DNA of 64,000 nucleotides from Euptelea pleiosperma (GCA_035048495.1 CM068548.1:9475464-9539463); one strand, 5' to 3'; counted from the stretch's first letter, positions 50,701 through 59,432 are shown. A program made the numbers and translations. The notes: generated by a model from the letters alone, not told the origin.

Positions 50701-51420
50701 CCATATAATTGGAACAATTTTTGGTCCACAAGATCTCCTAACTGGGCTTACACACAGCATGTACAAGTACAACACAGATAACAAGGTAAAAATGGATTCA
50801 TGTAAGTAAAGATTTTCAAACAATTTCCAAGAGTAAATCAGAATGAACAAAGAACCAATATTTTATTTTACCTGCACTTTGATTTCAACTTTCATACGAG
50901 ACGAGTACGTCATATTCTGAAGCCGAGCATGCTTGGGCATCAATTTCAGAAACTCCTTCTTGCTATCAGCCTGAGGCTTCTCACCGGTCCAAAATGTCGG
51001 CCTCTCTACAGTTACCTTTCCGAATTTCACCGATGCATGTCGCCAGCCTCCTTCTCCCTTCTTTGACGGATCGTAACCTGGTTCCACTGTGATCTCACCG
51101 ATGGAATCGAAGAGATTCTGGATCCCATTTCTAATGAAGTAATTATAGGAGTTAATTTGGTGACTTATAAGACCAAATTCATTGAAGAATGACATGGAAG
51201 CCTCTCTACAGAACTTGTTTAAAAGCTCTTCGCTCATTCCAATGTCTTCAGTCGTAGAAGTAGAGGCTTTATCGAGGTTCTCATGATCTGAGAACTGATT
51301 CATTGCTTCAATAACATCCGTTATAGCATTGTTGTCAACGTCCATCTCTACACCATCTCGTAACTGATCATCATCAATGTTCATCCATGAATCCATTTCC
51401 ATGGCGTTGGACTCTGCCAT
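26703..51420 (-). CDS. NRPD2: Second-largest subunit of RNA polymerases IV and V
   Basis: This is the shared catalytic subunit (NRPD2/NRPE2) of the plant polymerases that make siRNA precursors and scaffold RNAs for RNA-directed DNA methylation; it acts in the nucleus. Coding exons, 5' to 3': 50872-51420, 44045-44257, 35213-36093, 32455-32749, 29716-30666, 27556-27827 and 26703-27204. All have GT-AG borders and join in frame to 1220 residues (Arabidopsis 1172). Residues 1-70 form an acidic leader, followed by [15 protein letters not shown]. Key sites are GYNQEDS (838-844, metal-binding acidic pair), [12 protein letters not shown] (about 970-981, hybrid binding) and a C-terminal zinc site CRKC...CQFC (Cys 1156, 1159, 1181, 1184). 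Many diagnostic stretches match NRPD2, for example [16 protein letters not shown], rather than RPB2. No lesion is seen. The introns are large (up to 7.95 kb) and loaded with transposons. Confidence 0.95.
27825..28314. repeat. Tandem duplication (about 245 bp) at the exon 6 acceptor of NRPD2
   Basis: Two head-to-tail copies begin at about 27825 and 28072. They share words such as AATTAGCACTTTGAAACC, CAGAGTTAGATTATCC and TATGTTGTGTTGCTACT. The first copy includes the real 3' splice site of intron 5 (minus strand TTCTTGGGTGCAG). The second copy carries TTCTTGGGGTGCAG, a duplicated potential acceptor. The copies differ at a few bases. Confidence 0.85.
28607..28996. repeat. MITE inserted in a (TA)n microsatellite (Micron-like), copy 2
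   Basis: The tips are GGATCGGGGGACAAC on the left and the inverse of GGCCAGGATCGGGGGACAAC on the right. (TA)n tracts flank it: 28590-28606 and 28997-29010. It is related to 9002-9384 and lies in intron 5 of NRPD2. Confidence 0.75.
29012..29387. repeat. Second MITE family inserted in (TA)n
   Basis: It begins GGGCTGGGATAGAATGACTA and ends in the inverse, TAGTCATTCTATCCCAGCCC. The central words ATTTTTGGTGAGGGTGATCT and GGGCCCACATG are mirrored. It sits between the TA tract it shares with the previous element (28997-29010) and another at 29388-29400. It is in intron 5 of NRPD2 and non-coding. Confidence 0.8.
31841..32160. repeat. hAT-like MITE with perfect 8-bp target duplication
   Basis: Arms of about 80 bp begin GGGTGTTTTAGTGACACCCC and are repeated inverted at 32080-32160. 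It is flanked by AAATTTAA on both sides (31833-31840 and 32161-32168), an 8-bp target duplication typical of hAT elements. It lies in intron 4 of NRPD2. The rest of intron 4 (30667-31840, 32169-32454) holds nothing I recognise. Confidence 0.75.
32784..33372. repeat. Tandem duplication (290 bp) near the exon 4 acceptor of NRPD2
   Basis: Two copies start at 32784 and 33074 with AGTATCATCATGGA and share ACCACCTACTATCCCCCAAC, GGTTCCACATGGAGATCATG and GAAAAGTTGGG. The array begins 34 nt inside intron 3 from the acceptor of exon 4. The copies differ by a few substitutions and small indels. Confidence 0.85.
33619..34022. repeat. Foldback MITE in NRPD2 intron 3
   Basis: The left arm TAGAGATACACCCATTTCTT is mirrored by AAGAAATGGGTGTAGCTCTA at the right end. 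The inner arms share ATGTTGGACAATC and its inverse GATTGTCCAACATGG. The related unit at 32870-33370 suggests the neighbouring duplication also involves this family. The remainder of intron 3 (34023-35212) is AT-rich without a recognised feature. Confidence 0.65.
36103..36364. repeat. Tandem duplication (131 bp) at the exon 3 acceptor of NRPD2
   Basis: Two units, 36103-36233 and 36234-36364, start ACATCACAAAGAGATTATC and end GCAATCTGACTTT. Only a handful of bases differ. The first unit starts 9 nt into intron 2 from the exon 3 acceptor (36094). 36365-37142 shows no feature. Confidence 0.9.
37148..37357 (+). repeat. 5' LTR of the copia element
   Basis: A 210-bp repeat begins TGTTGTCAGGGACC and ends GATTACAACA. 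Compared with the 3' LTR it has an extra 17 bp in a CT-rich tract and about 7 substitutions. The priming site follows directly. Confidence 0.95.
37934..39567 (+). pseudogene. Copia gag and protease region, disrupted
   Basis: The ATG at 37934 opens gag, with LDGTNYLA near the N-terminus and a UBN2-like central part. In-frame stops lie at 38069, 38201 and 38471. The zinc knuckle CX2CX4HX4C is intact at about 38745-38790. A frame change near 38926 leads to the protease, where the catalytic DSGA is DSSA, and to the pre-integrase motif [10 protein letters not shown]. It cannot make a working polyprotein. Confidence 0.85.
39564..40933 (+). pseudogene. Copia integrase and N-terminal reverse transcriptase, disrupted
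   Basis: Short frames show VHSDVWGP and [14 protein letters not shown] of the integrase core, then FGCVCYVH, and finally the reverse transcriptase entry [18 protein letters not shown]. Several frame changes and stops separate them, for example near 39813 and 40312. The region ends where the hAT-like element is inserted. Confidence 0.8.
40931..41850 (-). mobile_element. hAT-like non-autonomous element inside copia
   Basis: This 920-bp insertion splits the copia reverse transcriptase with an exact 8-bp duplication, AGTGAAAT (40923-40930 and 41851-41858); removing one copy restores the host frame at that point. The tips are CAATGTAGTTAAAGGCGC and the inverse of CTCTGTAGTCAAGGCG. Subterminal GCGCC/GGCGC words are dense on both sides. 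The centre is AT-rich. On the minus strand, about 41330-41565 encodes a tail with [20 protein letters not shown] and an acidic [11 protein letters not shown], resembling the C-terminal end of plant hAT transposases; this resemblance is from memory and needs a search. Confidence 0.8.
41852..43237 (+). pseudogene. Copia reverse transcriptase and RNase H, long open frame
   Basis: A 461-codon open frame covers the rest of the reverse transcriptase and the RNase H. It shows [37 protein letters not shown], the catalytic YVDD box, and then the RNase H with [17 protein letters not shown] and [13 protein letters not shown]. The stop directly precedes the purine tract. It is open but lacks a start and its N-terminal half. 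Confidence 0.9.
43245..43437 (+). repeat. 3' LTR of the copia element
   Basis: The 193-bp copy begins TGTTGTCAGGGACC and ends TTACAACA, followed by the GAATA target duplication. 43443-44044, the rest of intron 2 up to exon 2, holds nothing I recognise. Confidence 0.95.
45400..47515 (+). mobile_element. Degraded hAT-like element related to 40931-41850, interrupted
   Basis: GCGCC-rich sequence at 45400-45490 (CTCGCGCCTTGAGCCAGGCG) and at 47457-47515 (CACCTTGCTTCAACC...CACCTCGGCTTGCACC) resembles the two ends of the element at 40931-41850 in inverted orientation. Between them sit a Helitron-like element and a duplicated AT-rich block. The reading is by eye. 44258-45399 of NRPD2 intron 1 shows no feature. 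Confidence 0.35.
45548..46612 (+). mobile_element. Helitron-like non-autonomous element (candidate 3)
   Basis: It starts TCTACTATTTAACGC directly after a (TA)n tract. It ends with the hairpin-like GCTCGTGCATCGCACATGG and CGTTCCCCCTAG followed by T, the best Helitron terminus in this window. It carries an internal CACGTGG-family MITE (about 45985-46265). No Rep-helicase is present. Confidence 0.5.
46905..47822. repeat. Duplicated 310-bp block, 607 bp apart
   Basis: 46905-47215 and 47512-47822 share ACTCAAA, GCACACCTCCAATTAAC and CTACCCAAAAATCCAAC in order. They also share the start GGTTTTTGT and the end TTAAAGTTGT. The copies are clearly diverged. They lie in intron 1 of NRPD2. Confidence 0.65.
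47820..48123 (-). mobile_element. 3' LTR and tail of a minus-strand copia remnant
   Basis: CTCCCCCTCAAGTT at 48056-48069 is the complement of a copia purine tract. The segment to its left, ending GATAACA at 48055, is the 3' LTR on the minus strand; its left border near 47811-47822 is uncertain. Right of the tract, the minus strand encodes [12 protein letters not shown] and a stop, the usual end of a copia RNase H. The remainder of that RNase H is at 49621-50160, separated by a LINE. Confidence 0.65.
48124..49620 (-). mobile_element. L1-type LINE, 5'-truncated, inserted in the copia remnant
   Basis: On the minus strand it starts within the reverse transcriptase with [10 protein letters not shown] (FADD box, about 49490). 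There is an internal loss after the FADD box, then [20 protein letters not shown], and a 267-codon frame (48315-49118) with the zinc-binding domain ([34 protein letters not shown]). The poly-A tail is the T run at 48124-48132. It interrupts the copia RNase H. It is dead. Confidence 0.85.
49621..50160 (-). mobile_element. Copia remnant: RT and RNase H fragments
   Basis: On the minus strand a trace of the reverse transcriptase ([11 protein letters not shown], with YVDD changed to YVND) is followed, after an internal deletion, by the RNase H with [38 protein letters not shown] and HFIREK. It continues across the LINE at 48055-48123. 50161-50871, the rest of intron 1, shows no feature. Confidence 0.75.
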
Positions 51421-51530
51421 TGGAGAAGAATATCTGATAAAATACAAAATATTAGAAACACTGAAAAAAAAAACATAAACCCTAAACCCTAAAAGCAATA
51501 AAAAAAAACCCTTAAAGAACAAAATGTACC
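51421..51530 (-). promoter_or_regulatory. NRPD2 5' leader with probable 5'-UTR intron
   Basis: Upstream of the ATG (51420) on the minus strand there is a CAG acceptor at 51434 (TTTTATCAG) and a possible donor GTACAT at 51529, enclosing a T-rich stretch of 96 nt. A short 5'-UTR intron is therefore plausible. Further upstream is a CT-rich region (51600-51660), and from about 51680 the promoter is replaced by MITE sequence. Confidence 0.4.
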
Positions 51531-51683
51531 TTCTCCTTCTGTGTGTTGAGGTTCTTACTTCTCTTCCCGAAGAAGGGGGATGGTTTAAAAACCCTAATTT
51601 TTGCCGCGGAGTATTGCAGTAGGAGAGGAGAAGGGAGAGAGAGAGAAGAGGAGGTTGTCGGAGAAAACGACGACATAAAAAGT

Positions 51684-51825
51684 AGTAAACCTTCGCTGAC
51701 ACCTGCAGTTCAGCGACGCCGCTGACTGGAGTAAACCTTCGCTGACACCTGAAGTTCAGCGCAGCGGCCGACTGGAGTAAACCTTCGATTACACTTGCAG
51801 TCAGCGACGCCGCTTACTGCAGCCA
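51684..51825. repeat. Minisatellite, about 46-bp unit, three copies
   Basis: The unit AGTAAACCTTCGCTGACACC followed by TGCAGTTCAGCGACGCCGCT and GACTGG is repeated three times with variation. It is the end of a CACGTGG-family MITE, multiplied. It starts about 260 bp upstream of the NRPD2 start codon. Confidence 0.75.
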
Positions 51826-52203
51826 ATATGAGCCACGTGGTACATTCTTAAGAGACTACTGACTACTGAGAACGGAGACTGCGGAGAGCGAATTCATGTG
51901 TGTGAGCAAAGCCGATCACACGTCACACTATGAGCCACGGGGCACACACTCATAGAGGACGATGACCGTATGGATGTATGTCTGGTCCCTCGGTGGACTA
52001 GTAAACCAAAAATTAGCTTGATTAGTGATTTCTAAGCGTTGGATTGGAGTCATTTGCATGGGTTGATTTTAACCGTCGAATTTAAAGAACTATTTGAGTA
52101 TTGACCATTATTTGGGGTACTAGATCCAAAGGTCTGACATAACTAATTAGGCTGATTTTTGGTGCAGGGCCAAACATCTATACGGTCATGATCCGTTGAG
52201 AGG

Positions 52204-52382
52204 AGAAAATTTTCGCTGGCCCGGGGACTTCAAACTTTGATGTCCCCCTCCCAAAATGTCTGACAAGTACCCCTTTTTGACCACTAACCAAGGGCTTAAT
52301 CAGGATTGAGTTAAGGGATTGGGGTAGTCGTAAGACATTTTGGGTGGGGAGACTTCTCCCCCCCGGCAGCGAATGTTTTCTC
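52204..52382. repeat. Short MITE nested in a MITE (GAGAAAATTTTCGC family), copy 1
   Basis: A 179-bp element begins GAGAAAATTTTCGCTGGCC and ends GGCAGCGAATGTTTTCTC. The inside has TGTCCCCCTCCCAAAATGTC and its inverse. It splits the host MITE between the words GATCCGTTGAGAG and TTTAAGAGTGTGCC. A second copy is at 52459-52626. Confidence 0.8.
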
Positions 52383-52458
52383 CTTTAAGAGTGTGCCACG
52401 TTGCTCATATTGTAGTGTGTGATGGAAGGTTTACTCGAGAGGAGAGAGATAGAAGTGG

Positions 52459-52626
52459 GAGAAAATTTTCGCTGGCCCTGGGGACTTCAAACTTTGATGT
52501 CCCCCTCCCAAAATGTCTGACAAGTACATTTTTGACCACTAACCAAGGGCTTAACCAGGGTTGAGTTAAGGGATTGGGGTACTTGTCAAACATTTTGGGT
52601 GGGGAGGGGCCAGCGAATGTTTTCTC
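52459..52626. repeat. Short MITE (GAGAAAATTTTCGC family), copy 2
   Basis: It has the same tips and interior as 52204-52382, with small differences, for example a missing CCCCT. It is 168 bp long and lies 76 bp from the first copy in the same orientation. Confidence 0.8.
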
Positions 52627-52990
52627 ACATCGAGGTTGTCGGAGAAAACAACTGACACCTGCAGTTCAGCGACACCGCTGACTGAAGTAAACCTTCGCTG
52701 ACACCTGCAGTTCAGCGACACCACTGACTGAAGTAAACCTTCGCTGACACCTGCAGTTCAGCCGCTAACTGGAGTAAACCGTCGATAACACTTGTTGTTG
52801 ACTGCAGCCAATATGAGCCACGTGGCACATTCTTAAGAGACCACTGAGGAGTAAACCTTCGCATGGTGTGTGTGAAGCCGATCACAGCCCACAAGTTGAG
52901 CCACGTGGCACACTCTTAGTGTACGAGCTGACCGTATGTATGTTTGGACAGTCCCTCCCTGATTATCTATTTGATTCAAGAATTTTTTGA

Positions 52991-54240
52991 GTCAATCAGA
53001 TCATATGGCTAGAGATCATCAATTATGACAATCGTTGGTGTGTAGCTCTATCACAGGGACAACCAATCATTCATAAATTAATCATTAGGCCCGAAAAGTG
53101 GAACACACTTAGAGACCAATGACCCTATGGTGTTTGCGCCATCCTCGAACAGGACCTACAAACCAAAAATCAGCCTGATTGGGGTTCATAACCGTTATAT
53201 TTCAGTTTTTTTCGTAGGTTGATTTTCTACTCCGGGATTCAAAGATTATTTTGGGTACAAAAATCCAACGTCTAAAAATAACGAATCCATCTAATTTTTG
53301 GTCTATAGGTTTACCTAGGTATGAGCCAAAATGCCACATTTATGTGTAACGGGACACCAAAAATAAGTCTAATCAATGATTTTAAAGTTTTGGATTAGAG
53401 TCATTTCCATGGGTTGATTTTTAACCGCAGAACTTGAGAATTATTTGAGGTAAAAGATCTAAAGGTTTGATATTACTAATAGGCTGATTTTGGTACATCG
53501 GTCCAAAGATCTAAAGGCTTGAAATCACTAATAGGCTTATTTTGGTATGTCAGTCCACGTAGGGCTGGGCCAAACATCAAATGCAATGCTTACTGTTGGA
53601 TTTGAACCAATGACTCAAATAATGCTTGAATTCCAGGGCTAGGTTTGATTATTTGATTTTTAAGTGTTGGATTGGAGTCATTTTCATAGGTTGATTTTTA
53701 ATCATTGAATTCTAATATTATTATTTGTGGTACATGGATCCAAATGTTGAAATCACTAATCAAGATGATTTTGGGTATGTAGGTCCACGTCCATCTAAAC
53801 CCACCTCTAAGCTCAAGATCTAAAGGTTTGAAATCATTAAAATCAGCCTATTCGGGATGTCCGTGTATGATTTGGTACAAGATCTAGAAGTTTGACATCA
53901 GTCTATTATGTACAAGATCTAAAGGTTTGAAATCACTCAAAATCAGCCTTATTAGTGATTTCAAATCTTTGGATCTTTGTACCTCAAATAATGCTAGAAT
54001 TCCACGGTTCAAAATCAACCCATGAAAATGACTCCAATCCAACGCTTACAAATTACTAATCAAGCTTATTTTTGGTATGGAGGTCCACTTAGAGATGGGC
54101 CAAACATCCATATGATCAGTGGTATCTAAGAGTGTGCCACGTGGCTCATATGGTGGTCCATCATCAACGTATCTAAGAAAGTGTGCCACGTGGCTCATAC
54201 AATGGTCTAGGTAGAACTTGACCATTGTATGAGCCATTAG
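52991..54240. repeat. Stacked remnants of CACGTGG-family MITEs
   Basis: Repeated family words (CAGCCTGATTAGTGATTTC, CATGGGTTGATTTTTAAC, GGGCCAAACATCCATA) occur several times in both orientations. The best-preserved right arms are at about 54090-54150 and 54178-54200, both with GTGCCACGTGGCTCATA. No gene is visible. Confidence 0.6.
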
Positions 54241-54710
54241 AGATTGCTAGTGGTGGTGGCCTCATCAGAGATCATTATGGTAGTCTTCTTATGGCATTTC
54301 ACTCTTTTTTATGGCGAGGGGACAAATAACCTAGCGAGCTAAGAGCTATCCTTGATGGGTTGAAGCTCTTTAAGAAGATTGGGCGCTACAAAATGAATAT
54401 TCAGTCAGACTCCAAGCTTGTGGTCTCTTGGATCACTAAACCTGTTCTCATTCCTTGGCACTTGAAACAGTGGTAGTGGAAAATCTTGGATATTCTTAAA
54501 GAGTTTGACTATTCTATTATTCACATCTACAGAGAGTCAAATGCTGCTGCGGATTAAATGGTCATTCAGGGCTTTCACGCCAAATCTTATCAGGAATTCA
54601 AAGATTATGTTCCTACTCGGCTCATCGGTTTCATCCATTTGGATAAGATCGGCCGGCTAGGTGCACTTTTATCCCCCCACCCCCACCCCCCCCCAAAAAA
54701 AAAAAAAATA
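54241..54710 (+). mobile_element. LINE remnant: RNase H domain and poly-A tail
   Basis: The plus strand encodes, with stops, GGGLIRDHYGSLLMAFHSF, LRAILDGLKLFKKIG, NIQSDSKLVVSWITKP and IIHIYRESNAAAD. These are the pieces of the plant LINE RNase H (RVT_3) domain. The end is a C-rich tract followed by A14 near 54692. It is 5'-truncated. 54711-55302 shows nothing else I recognise. Confidence 0.75.
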
Positions 54711-55302
54711 AAAATAAAAGGGTGATTATGAAAAGGCATTAGGTATTTTGGTAATTTAAAAAGGTGACGGCATTTTGATTATGAGGACAAAAGTTAAATA
54801 GCCCTTTTAGAGTCAAAGACACAAGGCGACAGTCATAGGGGGAAGACGCAGCAAACTAATAGTACTAGGGGTAGTGCAAATATCGCCAATTTCAAAGGGA
54901 TTCTCCAAAAATACCCTAGTATTAAAGATATAAAAATCGCATTTGCACTATTGAATTGAATTAAAGCATATAAAGAAATCACACCCGCACTTTCTAAAAT
55001 GGGTTGATTCCATCAATTTTCCTAATTTAGCACTCATAACTCAATAGTGGGCGGCACATACGTCCCATGCTTGTGAACAAAGAGGGGACCAACTGCTTGT
55101 TCTTAGGTCTGTCAATGGATCGAGTTTGGATCAAGTCAGAGTTGATCCAAAATCGATCCCACAGCTTAACTAACAAGAAGTCCAAGTTAGACAAGTTTCG
55201 ACCTAATGTTGAGCTGATACGAGTCGGATCATCATTCCTTGAGTCACCCAATCCATTGGACTCAATACTTCAATCTATACTTGATGTTATCAAATTGGAG
55301 TT

Positions 55303-56004
55303 AAACTTCGGTCGTCACAACCGCCAGTCACAACCCACAATACGAGCCACGTGGCACACTATTAGAGGACGTTGTGTTGGGAAGAAAGAACAATAAACGA
55401 GCAATAAAAACAAAGATGCAAACAAACCACAACACAGAGATTTACGTGGTTCCCTCTAGATTGAGGTAGCAAAAGAAAATACACATAGTACAAGATTGAG
55501 ATACTCATCTCTCACCAACATGGGTATATATAACCCCAAGGCAAAATTAGGGTTTTCGTGAGGCTATGTGAGAATTATGGAAAAGCCCTCAGGAAAAAGA
55601 CCTCCCAAAAATAACTTGTAATCCCCCAACCAGCTCAGCACAGAGCTAGACCCGCGGAATCGTGCCTTCATGTATAGTGCTTCAAGAATCATCAGTCTCT
55701 ACATAACACAACATGCTGATCGTATGGATGTTTGGTCATTCCTTCGGTGGACCTGCAAACCTCAGTCTGATTGGTGATTTACAACCTTTGGATCTTTGCA
55801 CCCAAATAACACTCAATAATGGTCAAATTCCTACGGTTAAAATCAACCCACGAAAATAACTTAAATAGAACGCTTACAAATCACCAATCAGGCTGATTTT
55901 TGGTTTGTAAGTCCATTGAGGGACTGGCCAAACATCCATATGGTCAGCGCCCTCTAATAGTGTACCACGTGGCTCGTATTGTGGGGTTGTTGTGACCGAA
56001 GTTT
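55303..56004. repeat. CACGTGG-family MITE interrupted by an LTR
   Basis: The outer arms AAACTTCGGTCGTCACAACC and the inverse of AAACTTCGGTCACAACAACC are 700 bp apart, with TACGAGCCACGTGG on both sides. The left arm is interrupted after GAGGACGTTG by a 339-bp LTR-like segment; the MITE resumes with TGCTGATCGTATGGATG. 56005-56323 is the 5' flank of the NLR pseudogene with no other feature. Confidence 0.75.
55375..55713. mobile_element. Candidate solo LTR of a retrotransposon
   Basis: It begins TGTTGGGAAGAAAG and ends CATAACACAACA, so the tips are TGTTG...CAACA. The inside has AGATTTACGTGGTTCCCTC and a TATATAA box (about 55527), both common in plant copia LTRs. The flanking five bases (CGTTG, TGCTG) match only partly. 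No internal region is attached, so it is probably a solo LTR. Confidence 0.55.
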
Positions 56005-56323
56005 TACTCATCAAATTGGACCATGAAGACAATCCGATCTGTTAATCGCCGTACTTGCTCTTTTGAAAGTTGAATTTGGGCTTTGCATCGGAAATTTGGG
56101 AATTTTTTGAAGGATATTAGAGAGTTGACCGGAAGATAATCATCTTTTTTATTTTACTATAGAGATGCCAACGATGTAGTTGACTTTTCTTCTTTACATT
56201 ATCTCTTGATAGTTGATCCCTCCACTGATGAGGATACATTTTAGAGAACTAAAACAATCGGACCACTAGAGCAGATTTGCATATCTCCTCTAATTCAGTT
56301 TCTCTCAATCAACAGCAAGTGCA

Positions 56324-59300
56324 ATGGCTGCTGGTCTTGTTACCGTTGTCTTGGAGCAATTGGCCACCTTCGTCCAGCGAGAGGTCCAAGAAGAGTTGGC
56401 ACTGGTGGTGAGTGTTAATGAAGAGATAGAAAAGCTCACCACTACATTCATGGCCATCCGAGTCGTGCTCAATGACGCCGAGGAGAAACAAGTAAAGGAC
56501 AAAGCAGTTAAGTTTTGGTTGGAAAAGCTCAAGGATGTAGCGTACGACATGGACGATGTGTTGGACGAGTGGAGCACAGAACTTCTGAGATGACAAATCG
56601 AGGCTCGCATTGGGAAGAAGAAGAAGGTATGCCCCTACTTGTTATCTCTTTGCTTTTGTTTCAAACCAGTACTTGTGCGTCATACCATCGGTCATAGTAT
56701 AAAGGAAATAAGGAAAAGGCTGGATCTGATCGCGAATGAGAAAGATAAATACAACTTCAATTCATCAGTTAGGAGGATTGAGGAGCAAGAAGAACGACAA
56801 ATGACTAGCTCTTTCATAGATGTATCGGAGGTATGCGGTCGAGCTCTGGATAGAGATATTATGGTCAACAAATTGTTGAGTGAGAGTAGTCATCAAAAGA
56901 AAATGGGCATTCATGTCATCTCTATAGTGGGCATGGCGAGCATTGGCAAAACGACTCTCGCTCAACTAGCCTTCAATGATGAAAGGGTGAAGAGCCATTT
57001 TGAAAAGAGAATGTGGGTGTGTGTGTCTGACCCTTTTGATAACGTAAGTCTTGCAAATGCAATTATTGAAGCTGTTGATGAGAATAATGTCCCTAGTTTC
57101 CTCCAATGGGAAACTTTACAACAACATTTGTATAACTCTATTGAGGGAAAGCGATTTCTACTTGTGTTAAATGATGTTTGGACTGAGGATGGCACCAAGT
57201 GGAATTCATTGAAGCTTTCCCTTAACGGTGGTGCACAAGGAAGTAGAATTTTGGTCACCACACGCAAGGAAAGAGTTGCAGTGATGATAGGCACAGCCTA
57301 CACACATTATTTGAAGCAATTGTCCGAGAAGGATTGTTGGTCACTTTTTGGTCGTATAGCTTTTGCAGATAGGAGAGAAGAAGAGTGTGAAAAATTAGAA
57401 GGAATTGGTAAAGAAATGCAAAGGTGTGCCTCTTGTGGTAAAAACTTTAGGGAGCCTCATGCGCTTCAAAAGAACAAAACAAGATTGGCATTATATCTTG
57501 GAAAGTGAAACATGGGAATTGTCAGAAGTCGAAGAATATGTTTTACCAGCTCTATTGTTAAGCTATTACGATTTGCCCTCACATATGAAATGGTGCTTCG
57601 CATATTGTGTAATCTTTCCAAAAGATCAGAAGATAGAAAAGGATGTGTTAATAAAGTTGTGGATGGCACAAGGTTTTCTTAGCTCTGCGGAAAATAGAGA
57701 ATTGGTGGAGAATACTTTGATAGTTTAGTGATGCGCTCATTTTTTCAAGATCTAGAAAAAGATGATGATGGCAACATATTACGCTGCAAGATGCATGACC
57801 TTGTGCATGATTTTGCCCAATTTCTTACAAAGAATGAATGCTCAATCGTGGAGATCGATAATGCAGAATTGAACTGTAGTAAGGCCCGCCATTTAACTTT
57901 AATATGCTGTAATAAGGCTATACATTCTATTCCTCCATCCATTTACAATGCAAAAAACCTACATACTCTCCAACTCTTTCAATGGACATCACTTGCTACA
58001 ATCCTTCCTGAGTTATTCCATCATTTGACATGTCTTAGAGTCTAAGATATGAGCTCTACTAGCCTTACAAAACTCCCAAGTGAGGTGGAGAAATTGATAC
58101 ATCTAAGATATCTTGATTTGTCTTCGACACGTTTGGACGAACTACCTGAAACGGTGTGTAATCTCTGTAATTTGCAGACATTGAAACTTAACAGATGTGG
58201 AAATCTTTGCAAACTACCAGAAGGGATGGAGAAAATAATTAACTTGAGACATCTTGAGATTTATGGAACTGATAAACTCAGCGACTTACCACAAGGAATT
58301 GGGAAACTAAGTTCTCTTCGAACATTATCTAAGTTCATTGCAGGTGGTGCGAGCGAATGTAAGACTGGAGAACTAAAAGAGCTCAACCATCTCCAAGGGT
58401 ACTTAGAAATACGTGGTTTGGAAAGAGTGGCAAATGTGAGCGAGGCCAATGAAGCTGAATTAAAGAATAAACAACATTTACATGTTCTACATTTATATTT
58501 TGAGTATGGCGAGGTAGGGAGGATGGAGGGTGTTCTTGAAGGCCTCCAACCACATCCAAACTTAGAGGAATTGCAAATATGGTGCTACCCTGGTTCCAAG
58601 TTCCCAAGTTGGATGACGAACGATTCGATATTTTCTAATTTGTTCTGTTTGGTACTATCTGATTGCAAGAAATGTGTAGAATTGCCTACTCTGGGAAAAC
58701 TGCCATCTCTTGAAGAACTAAGCATAAGTAACATGGATGAGGTGAAATGCGTTGGGCATGAATTTTATGGAATTAATGGCGATGATGGTGTTGAGAAAGT
58801 ATTCCCGAAGTTGAGAAAACTTGATATATATGGTATGGAAAACTTGGAAAAGTGGGATTTGAGTATTGAAGATTATGCCATGTCTCCTTCATTTTTCTCT
58901 TGGGAATTGCCCAAGTTGAAGATGCTGCCACACCACTTGCCTCATACACTAAGAACATTAAGGATAGGGAGATGTGGTGAATTGACCTGGTCACTATCAT
59001 GCAGTCTACCACTCCTCGAGGAGTTGACTTTAAATGGGAATGCAGGTGTTCTTTCAAGGTCATTACCATTCCTTCCCAATCTGAAGTCTTTGAGCATCTC
59101 AGATTCACCACATTGGTCCCTTCCCCAAGGCTTAGGACAACTCAAAGTGTTGCAGAGTTTGACTATTTGGTACTGCTATTCCATTATATATATTTCAGAG
59201 GAATTGCAACATCTTACCATGCTTCGAGAATTGAGGATTGGTGGGTGTCCTAATTTCGGACCACGTTGGCAAAAGCAGGAAGGGGAGGACTGGAGCATCA

Positions 59301-59368
59301 TATCTCACATCCCCAACATTGAAATTAATGGCGAGAAGATCAGTGAGAGACTCACTCACATGCAATGA
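56324..59368 (+). pseudogene. CC-NB-LRR pseudogene (RGA-like), paralogue of 12659-16513
   Basis: It starts MAAGLVTVVLEQL and keeps the motif DMDDVLDEW of the coiled coil. A TGA at 56591 ends the first frame; the same frame then continues through the P-loop GMASIGKTT, RNBS-A MWVCVSDPF, kinase-2 LLVLNDVW and RNBS-B SRILVTTRKE. An 11-bp deletion before CKGVPL (about 57410) and a 10-bp deletion after RELVE (about 57710) shift the frame. A TAA at 58043 interrupts the first LRRs. The last frame, 58049-59368, codes 439 residues of LRR. Kinase-2 has Asn for the first Asp (LVLNDVW). Only two GKLPSL-type modules remain compared with four in the other copy. The pattern of four lesions makes loss of function certain as read. 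Confidence 0.9.
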
Positions 59369-59432
59369 TTCATGCTGTTGATGAAGCAAGAGCTAGGTAA
59401 CATAATTATCCTTCACTTCCCCTTACTTCTAT

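Larger units (their letters stand above)
51826..52990. repeat. CACGTGG-family MITEs with nested MITEs and a second minisatellite
   Basis: The MITE from about 51826 (ATATGAGCCACGTGG) to 52410 (GTGCCACGTTGCTCATAT) is interrupted by a short MITE at 52204-52382. Another copy of that short MITE lies at 52459-52626. At 52645-52790 the 46-bp minisatellite unit occurs again three times, followed by another CACGTGG tip (about 52812). The order shows insertion into insertion. Confidence 0.7.

Noticed and set aside
55067..55396. 109-codon plus-strand frame
   Set aside because: It runs from unrecognised sequence into a MITE arm and an LTR border, so it is a chance frame.
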